DNA from: an uncultured Prevotellaceae bacterium
GTDB taxonomy: Bacteria; Bacteroidota; Bacteroidia; Bacteroidales; Bacteroidaceae
DNA: 64,000 bases
Reading direction: 5' to 3'
Assembly: GCA_902788605.1 (NCBI GenBank)
Contig: CADAKX010000005.1
Coordinates: 1-64,000 of the forward strand
A program made the translations under genes and the position numbers. The notes beneath the pieces are model-generated. The model had not been told where the DNA came from, did no database searches, and saw only the letters and a program-made list of their open reading frames with translations. Shown here in pieces: positions 26,120-35,092 of the stretch (within the stretch, counting starts at the first letter, position 1; the number at the start of each line of letters is the position of its first letter).

Positions 26120-27446
26120 GTTGCAAGGCTTCTACAGGACGTTTATACATGGCAAGGAACGTAGGCACCACCATGCCGATGGTGACGATGGCGAGGAGCA
26201 GGAGATATTGTATCACACAGACAATGAGGTAATGCAACCAGAAGGTGTTCACCCAGTTGGTCTCATGACCAGTGCCACACGAGGTGAAGGCCTGAACCAC
26301 GCCCATGTTAAGGGCAATCTGCAACCAGATGAGTTGTCCGATAACAGTAGCGACAAACGTGAGCAGCGCGGCTTCCTTCCACAACATGCCAAAAATATGG
26401 CGGCGCTTAGCACCAAAGCTGCGCATGATGCCGATATCCTCTGTGCGCTTGCGTATCTGTAGCCAGAAGGTGCCAAGGGTACCTATCACCACATTGATAA
26501 GTAGCAGGCCGATAAACGTCCACATCAGGCCGAATATCACCTGATTATCATTATCTAAAAGAGTTTCATCGATATAATCGGAATAAGTCTTCAGAGAGTG
26601 AAGAAGCTGACTGCCGACCATATACCCTGGTTGGTGCTCACTCATCTTTGTCACAAAGGCATCGGCATCGGCATCAGGCTTCAGACGGATGAGAAAGGTG
26701 GGACTACCATTGGTAGATAGCGCCTCAGGAATCAGGATGTTGTAGTTATAGCGGTCATTAAACTTGCCTCGGAAGTCCTCTACAACGCCAGCCACGGTAA
26801 AGTGTTTTCTCACCTTCCATTCCTGCGGCATGCCATGGTCGTATTCACGTTCCCAATCTGTTATGCGACGCCCTACGGCCTGGTCGGTGTCAAAGAGCGC
26901 CAGGGCCAGACTGCGCGTGATGATGACGCTGTCGCCCTCCAACTTTGAGAGCTCAGCTGCTGAAGGACTGCCCTTAACAGGTGTCAGTCCCAAGGTCTCC
27001 ACATACTGTGTGTTCGATGTGAACCACTTGGTCCAGGCCCAACAATAGTGGGCGCTGTCGGCCTCAGGGGAATAGGGTGTGGTTGACGAATAGCTATTGT
27101 TAACCAATGAGGCACTCTGCACCTCGGGCATAGCAAGCACCTCGTCGCGCATGGCATAAAGGCTGGCAACATTCTCCAGGGCATTGCGCTCATAAGGATA
27201 TAAATGGGTGGTATCTATATCCGAACCTAAATCAACAGGTTCGTGCTTGAGAAGCCTTGCCGTTTGACCCATTACCAGGTGGTCGTGCTCATACTCCGTG
27301 GCAGGCCAACACATGTGCGTGTCGTAAAAGCCGACGATATAGTAGTCGAGATAATAGAAACTCAGCAGGGTCGCGAGGGCAATCTCCACGAGTACGAAAC
27401 CATTCTGTCGGCGATGCGCCCAAAAATTCTTGAAGGTCTGTTTCAT
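26112..27446 (-). CDS. FtsX/MacB-like ABC permease, type B, pair 3
   Basis: The 444-aa permease has one N-terminal transmembrane helix (~17-38), a large periplasmic MacB-type domain and three C-terminal helices (~290-420), without a fused ATPase. RTEDIGIMRSFGAKRRHIFGML before the second C-terminal helix is the FtsX coupling region. It ends VEALQHE. It belongs to the second ('B') member of each permease pair, like 29715-31019 and 32367-33656, which share the MKQ- start, the YYxxxxPxxYxxDxLV pattern after helix 1 and an acidic end. It overlaps the type A partner by 4 bp. Confidence 0.88.
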   Translation of the reverse strand: MKQTFKNFWAHRRQNGFVLVEIALATLLSFYYLDYYIVGFYDTHMCWPATEYEHDHLVMGQTARLLKHEPVDLGSDIDTTHLYPYERNALENVASLYAMRDEVLAMPEVQSASLVNNSYSSTTPYSPEADSAHYCWAWTKWFTSNTQYVETLGLTPVKGSPSAAELSKLEGDSVIITRSLALALFDTDQAVGRRITDWEREYDHGMPQEWKVRKHFTVAGVVEDFRGKFNDRYNYNILIPEALSTNGSPTFLIRLKPDADADAFVTKMSEHQPGYMVGSQLLHSLKTYSDYIDETLLDNDNQVIFGLMWTFIGLLLINVVIGTLGTFWLQIRKRTEDIGIMRSFGAKRRHIFGMLWKEAALLTFVATVIGQLIWLQIALNMGVVQAFTSCGTGHETNWVNTFWLHYLIVCVIQYLLLLAIVTIGMVVPTFLAMYKRPVEALQHE

Positions 27447-28882
27447 CTTTTCTGGTTTAGCGATTCAACAATGGGTTTGCGGAGCGAATGCCACGAGGGA
27501 ATGAGGGCCGCCATGAGGTTGAGCACGGCACAGCAGAGGAACGCCACAAGGAAGAGCGTGGGCGTGAAGAACATCTGGAAGTCGAATGTTGGGACATAGT
27601 CTCTCCCATCGCGTGAAGTGAAGGTAATTCTGAAAATCTCACAATCGCGCACGACATAGAGGAACAGCCACGACAGCACCCAACCAACGGCACCGCCAAG
27701 GAGGGTGAGCACCAGGTTCTCGTGGATCACCTCGTTCAGCAGTCCACGACGCTTGGCACCAAAGGCCTTGCGGATGCCCATCTCGGCACGACGGGCCTCC
27801 ATGCGGTTGCTCACCAGTCCGCTCAGGTTGATAGCTGGCAGCAACAGGAAGAGCAACATCAGGATGGCTGGCGGCAGCATGTTCTCGGCCTTGTCAGAGA
27901 AGCTTTCTTCATCTGCCTCGAAAAAGTTCATGCATGTGAAATAATGACTCCTAGCCCAAATCATCCATGAATCCTTATCGCCAACCTTATCGCTCACCGT
28001 GGCATTGTAGTGACGGCGCAGGGGCTCTATCTCGTCGAGGAAGTCCTGACGACTGTAGCCCTCGCGCAGCAGGATGCGCACCTCGAGATAGTCATGGTAT
28101 GTCTTATATGACAACGGATTTCCATTTTGATCGGTTATTGTCGAGGCATCTGGCACAAAGCCGAACACGTAGTCCGTATAGGGCACATAGATGTCGGAGG
28201 CCACTTGTCTTACCAGTCCGCTCACGGTCTTTACCACGCCCACGATATGGAACACTGGGTGATAGTCACGACCTGGCAGGGTGAAGTGGTCGGCGCCCCC
28301 CAACTGTTTAGCCACCTTTTCTGAGACGACACACACGCGTTCGCCATTGCGAAACTCCTTCTCGGAGAAGGGACGGCCTTTCACGAAGTCGAGGTCATAG
28401 AGGCGGAAGAAGTCAGGGTCGCAGCGCATGACGTCCACCCGAAAGTTTTGCTCCCCAGCCTCGTCGCCGATAGTCTCTTGCGCAGTCCTGATGCCAGCGG
28501 CAGCCTCCACGCAGTTCATCTTTCGGAAGCACGAGTCGAGCGCTGTCATAGAGTAGCACTCGTTGTATCTATAACGCTCACCCCCTGGTGTCAACTCGTC
28601 GTTGAACGAGCCTTGGAGATAGAGCGTGCGACTGCGGTTTGACTCTGGTGCGATGTCGCCCAGCAGGATGTTGAGGAAGATGGCAATCACCATGGCCGAG
28701 GCAATGGCCACCGCCGTACCCGCGATATAGATGGCGGAGAACAGCTTGTCTTCGCGAATCAGGGCAAAGGAATGGCAGACCCACCCCCATCCCCTCCCTG
28801 TGAGGGAGGAGAAGACCCACCCCCGACCCCCCCCTGTGAGGGAGGGGAGTAAATAGTTTTTCAACTTAGATATTATGCTCAT
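27443..28882 (-). CDS. FtsX/MacB-like ABC permease, type A, pair 3, with repeat-derived N-terminus
   Basis: The 479-aa permease is of the first ('A') type: N-terminal ALIREDKLFSAIYIAGTAVA, periplasmic domain, MRIKAFGAKRR-like coupling region (GIRKAFGAKRRGLLNEVI) and the end RKPIVESLNQKR. Its paralogues start directly with MRYIRQALALMREERLYS or MRYFRQALAMMREEKLFS. Here residues ~11-35 (PSLTGGGRGWVFSSLTGRGWGWV) are extra and encoded by two tandem palindromic repeats (28779-28851), in frame just before the first transmembrane helix. Whether the tail affects function is unknown. Confidence 0.88.
   Translation of the reverse strand: MSIISKLKNYLLPSLTGGGRGWVFSSLTGRGWGWVCHSFALIREDKLFSAIYIAGTAVAIASAMVIAIFLNILLGDIAPESNRSRTLYLQGSFNDELTPGGERYRYNECYSMTALDSCFRKMNCVEAAAGIRTAQETIGDEAGEQNFRVDVMRCDPDFFRLYDLDFVKGRPFSEKEFRNGERVCVVSEKVAKQLGGADHFTLPGRDYHPVFHIVGVVKTVSGLVRQVASDIYVPYTDYVFGFVPDASTITDQNGNPLSYKTYHDYLEVRILLREGYSRQDFLDEIEPLRRHYNATVSDKVGDKDSWMIWARSHYFTCMNFFEADEESFSDKAENMLPPAILMLLFLLLPAINLSGLVSNRMEARRAEMGIRKAFGAKRRGLLNEVIHENLVLTLLGGAVGWVLSWLFLYVVRDCEIFRITFTSRDGRDYVPTFDFQMFFTPTLFLVAFLCCAVLNLMAALIPSWHSLRKPIVESLNQKR
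28779..28812 (+). repeat. Palindromic repeat copy G1
   Basis: Forward copy, in tandem with G2, inside the N-terminal coding part of permease A3. Confidence 0.85.
28814..28851 (+). repeat. Palindromic repeat copy G2
   Basis: Forward copy directly following G1. It is convergent with copy H, 66 bp away. Confidence 0.85.
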
Positions 28883-28917
28883 ATTTTATTTGTCTGATAA
28901 TCTGTTCTTGTAAGTAA

Positions 28918-28957
28918 CCACTCCCCTCCCTCATAGGGAGGGGTCGGGGGTGGGTCT
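28918..28957 (-). repeat. Palindromic repeat copy H
   Basis: Reverse copy in the gap between the ABC ATPase and permease A3. The ATPase stop codon (28956-28958) is formed at its edge. Confidence 0.85.
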
Positions 28958-29633
28958 ACTGTATCTGTCGTCCGTCGAGGAATTTGATGATGCGGCTGGT
29001 CTGGGCAGCCTGCTGCTCATTGTGGGTCACCATGACGATGGTGCGGCCATCCTCACGGTTCAGTTTGTGGAGCAGTTCCATAATCTCTGCACCCATCTTC
29101 GAGTCGAGGTTACCAGTGGGCTCGTCGGCCAGCAGAATCTCTGGGTTGCCAATGATGGCACGGGCGATGGCCACACGCTGGCACTGTCCGCCAGAGAGTT
29201 GTGTGGGACGATGCTTCATGCGATGGCTGAGACCCACGCGCTCGATGACCTCCTTGGCCAATTTGATGCGCTCGCTGCTGCGCACGCCGCGATAGATAAG
29301 GGGCAGCTGCACGTTGTCAAGCACGTTGAGTGTGGGGATGAGGTGGAAGCTCTGGAACACGAAGCCCAGCGTCTTGTTGCGCAGTTCTGCCAACTTATTG
29401 TCGCTCAGTTTGGGGTCGATGCGTGTGCCACACAACTCTATCTCGCCGCTGGTGGGCTCGTCGAGCAGTCCCATGATGTTCAGCAGCGTTGACTTGCCGC
29501 AGCCTGAGGGACCCATGATGCTGAGGAACTCGCCCCTCTGCACTTCGAGGTTTACATTCTCCAACGCCTGTGTCTCCACTTCGTCGGTACGATAGATCTT
29601 GTTGATTCCTGTAAGTTTAATAACTGTTTCCAT
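28956..29633 (-). CDS. ABC transporter ATPase (MacB/LolD-like)
   Basis: The 225-aa cytoplasmic ATPase has Walker A GPSGCGKS (about residues 41-48), signature LSGGQCQRVAIARA, Walker B ILLADEPTGNLD and switch His in VMVTHNE. It belongs to the MacB/LolD/FtsE group that partners FtsX-type permeases (mechanotransmission, export from the periplasm). It is the only ATPase in an operon with six such permeases, and it separates pair 2 from pair 3. Same-orientation palindromic repeats H and I flank it directly. Confidence 0.93.
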   Translation of the reverse strand: METVIKLTGINKIYRTDEVETQALENVNLEVQRGEFLSIMGPSGCGKSTLLNIMGLLDEPTSGEIELCGTRIDPKLSDNKLAELRNKTLGFVFQSFHLIPTLNVLDNVQLPLIYRGVRSSERIKLAKEVIERVGLSHRMKHRPTQLSGGQCQRVAIARAIIGNPEILLADEPTGNLDSKMGAEIMELLHKLNREDGRTIVMVTHNEQQAAQTSRIIKFLDGRQIQ

Positions 29634-29676
29634 AATTCTTATTGTTTTATATTTGTTTTATTTGTTCTTTCTAATT

Positions 29677-29712
29677 ACTCCCCTCCATTTAGGGAGGGGC
29701 TAGGGGTGGGTC
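29677..29712 (-). repeat. Palindromic repeat copy I
   Basis: Reverse copy in the gap upstream of the ATPase gene, 2 bp from the stop of permease B2. Same orientation as copy H. Confidence 0.85.
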
Positions 29713-29714
29713 GT

Positions 29715-31019
29715 TTATTCTTCTCTCAATGCCTCCGTAATCTTTGTTCTGATAATCTTCACGGCAGGGATAGCCGTGCCGATGATGACGGTGACAATCA
29801 AGACGAGATAGACAACGGCCGAGACCACGAGGAAATGAGACCAGAAGTAATCCACCCACGTCTTATCGGCTGGGAGCGATACCTCCCTAATGCTATAGAG
29901 CGTTTCGTAGTACACCTCACCATCGTACTCCTGAATGCCGCTGTGAGCATAGTTCAGATAGATGGCACAGCCGATGATGACGGCAGCAGTTGTCAGCACC
30001 ACATTCTTCCAAAGGAAGTTGAACAGCAGGCGCAACTTCGTGGCACCAAAGGCACGACAAACGCCACACTCCTCAGTACGCCTCTTGGCGTGGAGCCAGA
30101 CCGTGCCGATGACAGCCAGTATCAGGTTAACGAGGAAGAACAGGGCCAGTGCCAGACTGCGGTTCACCTCCTGCGTGCGCCCATCGTCGAGTTCCAACTG
30201 CTTCAGATAATCTTCGAAGGTCTTGAGTCGGCTGATGCGATTAAACGTCGTTCTGCCACCACGTATCAGTTCCTGTCCGTGCTCCTCTACGAAGCGACTT
30301 ACGTCCAACCCCTTTTTCAGGCGGATGACATATCGACATTCAGTATGGTTTAGGTCTTCAGGCATCAGAATGATTGAGCGCATCGTAGATGACATCGACT
30401 GGCGGAAATCCTCTACCACGCCAGCAACGGTCACCTTGTATTCAGGCTGATAACAGATGCAGAGTTGACGCCCTGTCACATCATCTGTTCCAAACAGGGA
30501 GATAGCAGCCGAACGTGTCAACACCACCTGCTGATCACTCTTGGAGATATGCGACAGCTCCTCTGCCGATGGACTGCCCGTCAGAGGCTTTAAGCCATAA
30601 GTCTCGAAGAAGTGGGAGTCAGTGGTAAACCCCACACGATCCAGCAACAGCGTATCGCTATCGGCGCAACAATAATTAAAGGTTGGCTGACTGTAGCCCA
30701 CGGAGCCGTATGACTGCGTGTAAAGATAGGCCGACTCCACACCTTCTACGGCCATCAGCTGGCGCAGCATCTGCTGATGACGCTGGGGCATCATCTCCCA
30801 GGCGTCATGTGGGGTGCCGTTCTCGTCGACGAAGACATCACCATTCACCTCTGTCTCAGCATAGAGCAACTGCTCACTGTCGTAGCCCTGGGGCAGACTG
30901 CGATAGTAATAGTTCACCACGGCAGGCTCGAACACGGCCCAGGCCACAATGGTGATGATAACCAGTTCAAGGAAAAGCCAACTGTTGGCATTCAGGATAT
31001 TATTCAGTATCTGTTTCAT
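29715..31019 (-). CDS. FtsX/MacB-like ABC permease, type B, pair 2
   Basis: The 434-aa permease has the type B layout: N-terminal helix (SWLFLELVIITIVAWAVFEPAVV), periplasmic domain, then three C-terminal helices with the coupling region RRTEECGVCRAFGATKLRLL and the end KITEALREE. It overlaps the stop of its type A partner by 4 bp (translational coupling), which supports an A/B heterodimer like LolC/LolE. The ATPase gene follows. Confidence 0.9.
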   Translation of the reverse strand: MKQILNNILNANSWLFLELVIITIVAWAVFEPAVVNYYYRSLPQGYDSEQLLYAETEVNGDVFVDENGTPHDAWEMMPQRHQQMLRQLMAVEGVESAYLYTQSYGSVGYSQPTFNYCCADSDTLLLDRVGFTTDSHFFETYGLKPLTGSPSAEELSHISKSDQQVVLTRSAAISLFGTDDVTGRQLCICYQPEYKVTVAGVVEDFRQSMSSTMRSIILMPEDLNHTECRYVIRLKKGLDVSRFVEEHGQELIRGGRTTFNRISRLKTFEDYLKQLELDDGRTQEVNRSLALALFFLVNLILAVIGTVWLHAKRRTEECGVCRAFGATKLRLLFNFLWKNVVLTTAAVIIGCAIYLNYAHSGIQEYDGEVYYETLYSIREVSLPADKTWVDYFWSHFLVVSAVVYLVLIVTVIIGTAIPAVKIIRTKITEALREE

Positions 31020-32374
31020 CTCTTTTCCATCATTGATTCAACAATCGGTTTTCTCAGGCTCCACCAAGCAGGCACCACGGCAGCCAGGAGACTGAGCACC
31101 ATGATGGCAGCGAAGGCACCTATAAACAACAGGGGGGCAAAGAGCATCTCGCCTTCCACGATAGGAGCCGAGGAAAGGGTGCTGTTGTCGAAGAACATAC
31201 CCAGAATCTCTGCTCTCAGGCCATAGATGGCAAGCCACGAGAGAACAAGACCAATAATGCCGCCTATCGTTGTGAGCACCAGGTTTTCTATTACCACCTG
31301 GTTCAGCAGCGTACTGCGACTGGCGCCGAAGGTCTTACGCACAGCCATCTCGGCCCTGCGACGCTCCATGCGTCCTGCCACCACACCACAGAGGTTTAGT
31401 GCAGGTACAAAGAGCAGAACAAACAAGATGCTGGCATAGTGCTTGACGAGTTGCCAGTTGGTGACCATGTCAAACGTACCATCGCGGTTCTCTGTACGCA
31501 ACACGTGCATCGGATGCGTTTCCATATGTCTGGTCAGCACCAGCCTCTTCTTCACGCCTTCACCAAAACTAAAGTTGTTCAGCGCTTCTGGGTGTGCCTG
31601 TTCTGTACGGGCAGCAACGTCGTCCAACTCCTGTTTCAAGGCCTGCAGGTGAGCATCATCCTTCACGGTGGCCACAACAGAATAGGTGCCGCTATAGGGA
31701 GAACCCGTGTACATTTCAATCAGCGCATAGGGCATCAACACATCGGCATAGCTGTCAGGTGTCAACTGACTGCAGCCTCGTATCACGCCCACAACTCGCA
31801 GGTTGTCGCGACCGTTCTCTAACTCCACCGTCCGTCCCACGGCATCCACGCCCTTGCCAAAGAGTCGTTCGGCCAAGGCATCGCTGATCACACAGACCTC
31901 TTCCTTATCCTCCACTTCCTTGTTGGTGAAGGGACGGCCACTCAGGAAGTCATACTCATAGATACGGAAGAAGTCGGCACTGACCTCATTGTGAACCACT
32001 TCCAGGAAGTCGTCCTTGCCTCGCACTACGAAACTGTGGCATCGGCCCAACGTCTTACCTGTTCCTGCAGCCAGCAGCGTAGGCGAGCAGTACTCGATGT
32101 TCTCACTGTTCTGAAACCATTCCTCAAAGGCTTTGGTACTGAACCCCGTCTGTCCCATACCCTCGTTCTCGGCCTCAACACGAAGGCCCTCGAAATAAAT
32201 GGTACGCGCCCTGTTTGCTTCAGGATAGACAGGTGCTAACTTGATGTAGTACACCACCGCCATCACCATGGTAAAGGCTATGGCCAAGGCTGTGCCTACG
32301 ATGTAGATGCCAGAGAAGAGCTTCTCTTCTCGCATCATGGCTAAAGCTTGTCTGAAATATCTCATATTATTCAT
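31016..32374 (-). CDS. FtsX/MacB-like ABC permease, type A, pair 2
   Basis: The 452-aa type A permease has N-terminal RQALAMMREEKLFSGIYIVGTALA, a MacB periplasmic domain, the coupling region AVRKTFGASRSTLLNQVVIEN and the end RKPIVESMMEKR. The start may be Met1 (32374) or Met4 (32365); Met4 gives MRYFRQ, aligned with the A1 paralogue. It overlaps the end of permease B1 by a few bases, consistent with a continuous operon. Confidence 0.9.
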   Translation of the reverse strand: MNNMRYFRQALAMMREEKLFSGIYIVGTALAIAFTMVMAVVYYIKLAPVYPEANRARTIYFEGLRVEAENEGMGQTGFSTKAFEEWFQNSENIEYCSPTLLAAGTGKTLGRCHSFVVRGKDDFLEVVHNEVSADFFRIYEYDFLSGRPFTNKEVEDKEEVCVISDALAERLFGKGVDAVGRTVELENGRDNLRVVGVIRGCSQLTPDSYADVLMPYALIEMYTGSPYSGTYSVVATVKDDAHLQALKQELDDVAARTEQAHPEALNNFSFGEGVKKRLVLTRHMETHPMHVLRTENRDGTFDMVTNWQLVKHYASILFVLLFVPALNLCGVVAGRMERRRAEMAVRKTFGASRSTLLNQVVIENLVLTTIGGIIGLVLSWLAIYGLRAEILGMFFDNSTLSSAPIVEGEMLFAPLLFIGAFAAIMVLSLLAAVVPAWWSLRKPIVESMMEKR

Positions 32375-33656
32375 CTTTTAAGGCTACGGTGATTTCACTT
32401 CGGCAGATGCGCCACGCAGGAATGGCAGTGGCGATGAGCACGGCACACAGCAGGACGAGGTAGACGATGACAGAGACCACGAGGAAGTGGGTGCCGAAGT
32501 CGTCGAACCAATAGTGGGAGGCGCCGTTGGTACCTAAGAAATGACTGAAAAGTCCGTGGGTGGTGGCAAACTGGAAGTAGATGGCGCAGCCGGCAACAAC
32601 GCTGATGGTGGTAAGCAGCCATGCCTCGCTGATAAAGCTCCAGAACACGCTCCACCTTGTGGCACCAAAGGCACGGCGCACGCCAGCCTCCTCGCGACGT
32701 TGACGTGTGTACATGAGCAATGTGCCAAAGACGCCAAAGGCCAGGTTGATGGCGAAGAAGGCCGCGATGAACAGGTTGCGGCGTGCTTGGCGGCTGACAG
32801 CATACTTCTCTGTTTCCTTGTTGGATATCTCGCTAAGTGTCCTCATCTGGCGGACATAACAACGGTCTGTCACCAAGTCGTGCAGCATCTCGTGCTGATG
32901 CTCCTCGATAAAGCGCTGGGCATCGACGCCATCGCGCAGTCGGGCGATGATGGGCACGTTGAAGCGTGGCCCACTCTGGCAAACGAAGAGGATAGTGTAG
33001 TCGCGCTGGTAGCGACTGCTTCTCACATCCTCCACCACAGCTCGGATGGGCATGTTGGTGGTCAGCCAGTCAAAGTCCCCCTTTTCTTCATCATAGCCAT
33101 AGAACTTGGTTTTCACGGTACGTCCAGCCACATCGATAGTGCCGAAAAGGGTCATCGCCAGCGAACGGGTGAGGATAATCGTGCGTTCCCAATCGCAATC
33201 ATGGGTCAACTCGGAGGTGGGCACCTCGGGTGTCAGCGATTCGATACCATAGGCCTCAAACATCTTGTCATCCTTTGTGAAGCCGTAGTGCTCTGCCTGG
33301 ATGGAATCATCGCCATTAAAGAGATAGTAGGACATGTTGTAGATGCCACAACCAATGGGAGAGTTAACAGCGGGGTAGGCCATCTCCACACCATCCATCT
33401 GCTGAATCTTCTGCAGCAGACTTTCTTCCTCGTTTTCGACGGCCCTAAGCTGTTCATACCTACCATTATGGCTGAGTTTGCTAGCCACCTCAAAGCGCAC
33501 CAGACGGTCAGTGTCGTAGCCTAATGGCAGATTGTTGACATAGGATGTGACGATAATCGGGTCGAAAGCCCACCAGCAGGCGAAGGTGACGAGCACGAGT
33601 TCGAGGGCGAGCCAGATGGACGTCTTGCGTCCGAATATTTCTTTCAACTGTTTCAT
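32367..33656 (-). CDS. FtsX/MacB-like ABC permease, type B, pair 1
   Basis: The 429-aa type B permease has an N-terminal helix (IWLALELVLVTFACWWAFDP), a periplasmic domain, the C-terminal coupling region RREEAGVRRAFGATRWSVFW and the end EITVALKDE. It lies 30 bp downstream of permease A1. Confidence 0.9.
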   Translation of the reverse strand: MKQLKEIFGRKTSIWLALELVLVTFACWWAFDPIIVTSYVNNLPLGYDTDRLVRFEVASKLSHNGRYEQLRAVENEEESLLQKIQQMDGVEMAYPAVNSPIGCGIYNMSYYLFNGDDSIQAEHYGFTKDDKMFEAYGIESLTPEVPTSELTHDCDWERTIILTRSLAMTLFGTIDVAGRTVKTKFYGYDEEKGDFDWLTTNMPIRAVVEDVRSSRYQRDYTILFVCQSGPRFNVPIIARLRDGVDAQRFIEEHQHEMLHDLVTDRCYVRQMRTLSEISNKETEKYAVSRQARRNLFIAAFFAINLAFGVFGTLLMYTRQRREEAGVRRAFGATRWSVFWSFISEAWLLTTISVVAGCAIYFQFATTHGLFSHFLGTNGASHYWFDDFGTHFLVVSVIVYLVLLCAVLIATAIPAWRICRSEITVALKDE

Positions 33657-33686
33657 TTTCTTTCTACCTTTTTACTTTTTACCCTT

Positions 33687-34970
33687 TTACTTTTTCAGAC
33701 TCATGGATTCAACAATGGGTTTTCTGAGACTGAACCACGCAGGAAGCGTTGCCGCCAGGACATTGAGCACGCAGCAAACGGTCAGAGCGATGAGGAAGAC
33801 GGCAGGGCCGAAGAACATCTCACCTTTCAGCAATGGCACGGTGCCATAGATTCGGTAATTGGAAGAGAAGAGATCGAACACCCAGTCGCGCCAGCCGTAG
33901 AGGGCCGTCCATGCCAAACAGAGTCCCACAATGCCACCGATGATGGTTAGCACCAGATTTTCCATCATCACCTCGCCTAGCAGCGTACGCCGATTAGCAC
34001 CAAAGGTCTTGCGGATGGCTATCTCTGGCAGTCGGCGCTCCATCCTACTGGCCACCATGCCACTGAGATTGAGGGCAGGCACTAGCAAGAGCAGCAGGGC
34101 GGCAGGTGTGATGTACCAGAAGAGGTTCTCGTCCCAGGTGTCGAAGATGTAGTTAACACCTTCCCATACCTGTTTGTAGTGTGACTTGATACGGTCGCCT
34201 ATGATGACAGGACTGTCCTTGTGGACGGCATTATAGCGAGCCTCCACGTCCTTCAGTTCCTGCATGAAGGCATCGCGTTTGTTGTCAGGCACGCTGATAG
34301 TAAGGTCGAGAGGCTGATCCAAGACATAGCCAACATCTCTCATCAGTCCATTATAGGTATAGGGCATCCAGATATCGGCCACACACTTATCTGTCAGCGT
34401 ACTGGGTGTTTCCACCACGCCGCAGATGCGAAAGAGACGATGGTTGAGCGTCAGCGTCTGACCCAGGCCCTTCTGCTCGTGGCCAAAGATCTGGTCGCGC
34501 AGTTGCTCTGTGATCACCACGTTGTTGCGGCCATTGTCGAAGTCATCCTTCGTGAAGGGCGCTCCCTCGATGAAGCAGAACTGATAGAAGTGGAAGAAGT
34601 TCGCATCCGTCATCTTGACTCTTGTAGATTGCTCGTGAATGCTGTCGGGCATGGTGACGAAGAAGCTGACGTTCGACCACAATTCCAACTCGGCCGTCAT
34701 GCACTCTGGTGTCTTCATCGTCTGGAACAGGTCGCGATACATCTCGTGCGTGATGGGTTGCAGGTAACCTTCATTGTTCTTCAGCGTCAAATGATCCTGA
34801 TAGTACGTCGTGCTGCGACGTACCTCTGGCGCAATGTCGGCCACCATTACGTAATACACTTCGGCAATCATCATCACGAAGGCCACGGCCAGTGCCGTGC
34901 CAGCGATGTACATGGCTGAGTAAAGTCGTTCCTCGCGCATCAAGGCGAGAGCTTGTCTGATATATCTCAT
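33687..34970 (-). CDS. FtsX/MacB-like ABC permease, type A, pair 1 (first gene of the operon)
   Basis: The 427-aa type A permease starts MRYIRQALALMREERLYSAMYIAGTALA, carries a MacB-like periplasmic domain and three C-terminal helices with AIRKTFGANRRTLLGEVMMEN, and ends RKPIVESMSLKK. Its start lies 30 bp downstream of the predicted sigma-54 transcription start, so it heads the operon. It also shows what an uninterrupted type A N-terminus looks like, for comparison with A3. Confidence 0.9.
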   Translation of the reverse strand: MRYIRQALALMREERLYSAMYIAGTALAVAFVMMIAEVYYVMVADIAPEVRRSTTYYQDHLTLKNNEGYLQPITHEMYRDLFQTMKTPECMTAELELWSNVSFFVTMPDSIHEQSTRVKMTDANFFHFYQFCFIEGAPFTKDDFDNGRNNVVITEQLRDQIFGHEQKGLGQTLTLNHRLFRICGVVETPSTLTDKCVADIWMPYTYNGLMRDVGYVLDQPLDLTISVPDNKRDAFMQELKDVEARYNAVHKDSPVIIGDRIKSHYKQVWEGVNYIFDTWDENLFWYITPAALLLLLVPALNLSGMVASRMERRLPEIAIRKTFGANRRTLLGEVMMENLVLTIIGGIVGLCLAWTALYGWRDWVFDLFSSNYRIYGTVPLLKGEMFFGPAVFLIALTVCCVLNVLAATLPAWFSLRKPIVESMSLKK

Positions 34971-35010
34971 AGGTTGATATTGTTGATATAAAAATGTTCG
35001 CCCTTATATC

Positions 35011-35027
35011 AACAACATCCGTGCCAA
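35011..35027 (-). promoter_or_regulatory. Sigma-54 promoter of the export operon
   Basis: Minus-strand TTGGCACG-GATG-TTGTT against the consensus YTGGCACG-N4-TTGCW: one mismatch (C to T at -12), with the GG and GT dinucleotides exactly 10 bp apart. The predicted start is near 35000, about 30 bp before the A1 start codon. No TAnnTTTG box is present here. Confidence 0.75.
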
Positions 35028-35067
35028 AAACGTAACTGCTTGATAATCAGTAGTTACTCGTTTTCGA

Positions 35068-35087
35068 AGTGTCCGAAAATGGACACT
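35068..35087. promoter_or_regulatory. Enhancer-like site 1 for the NtrC-class regulator
   Basis: Perfect palindrome AGTGTCC-N6-GGACACT, centred about 77 bp upstream of the predicted sigma-54 start, the typical place for an NtrC-class enhancer. Confidence 0.65.
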
Positions 35088-35092
35088 CCTAC

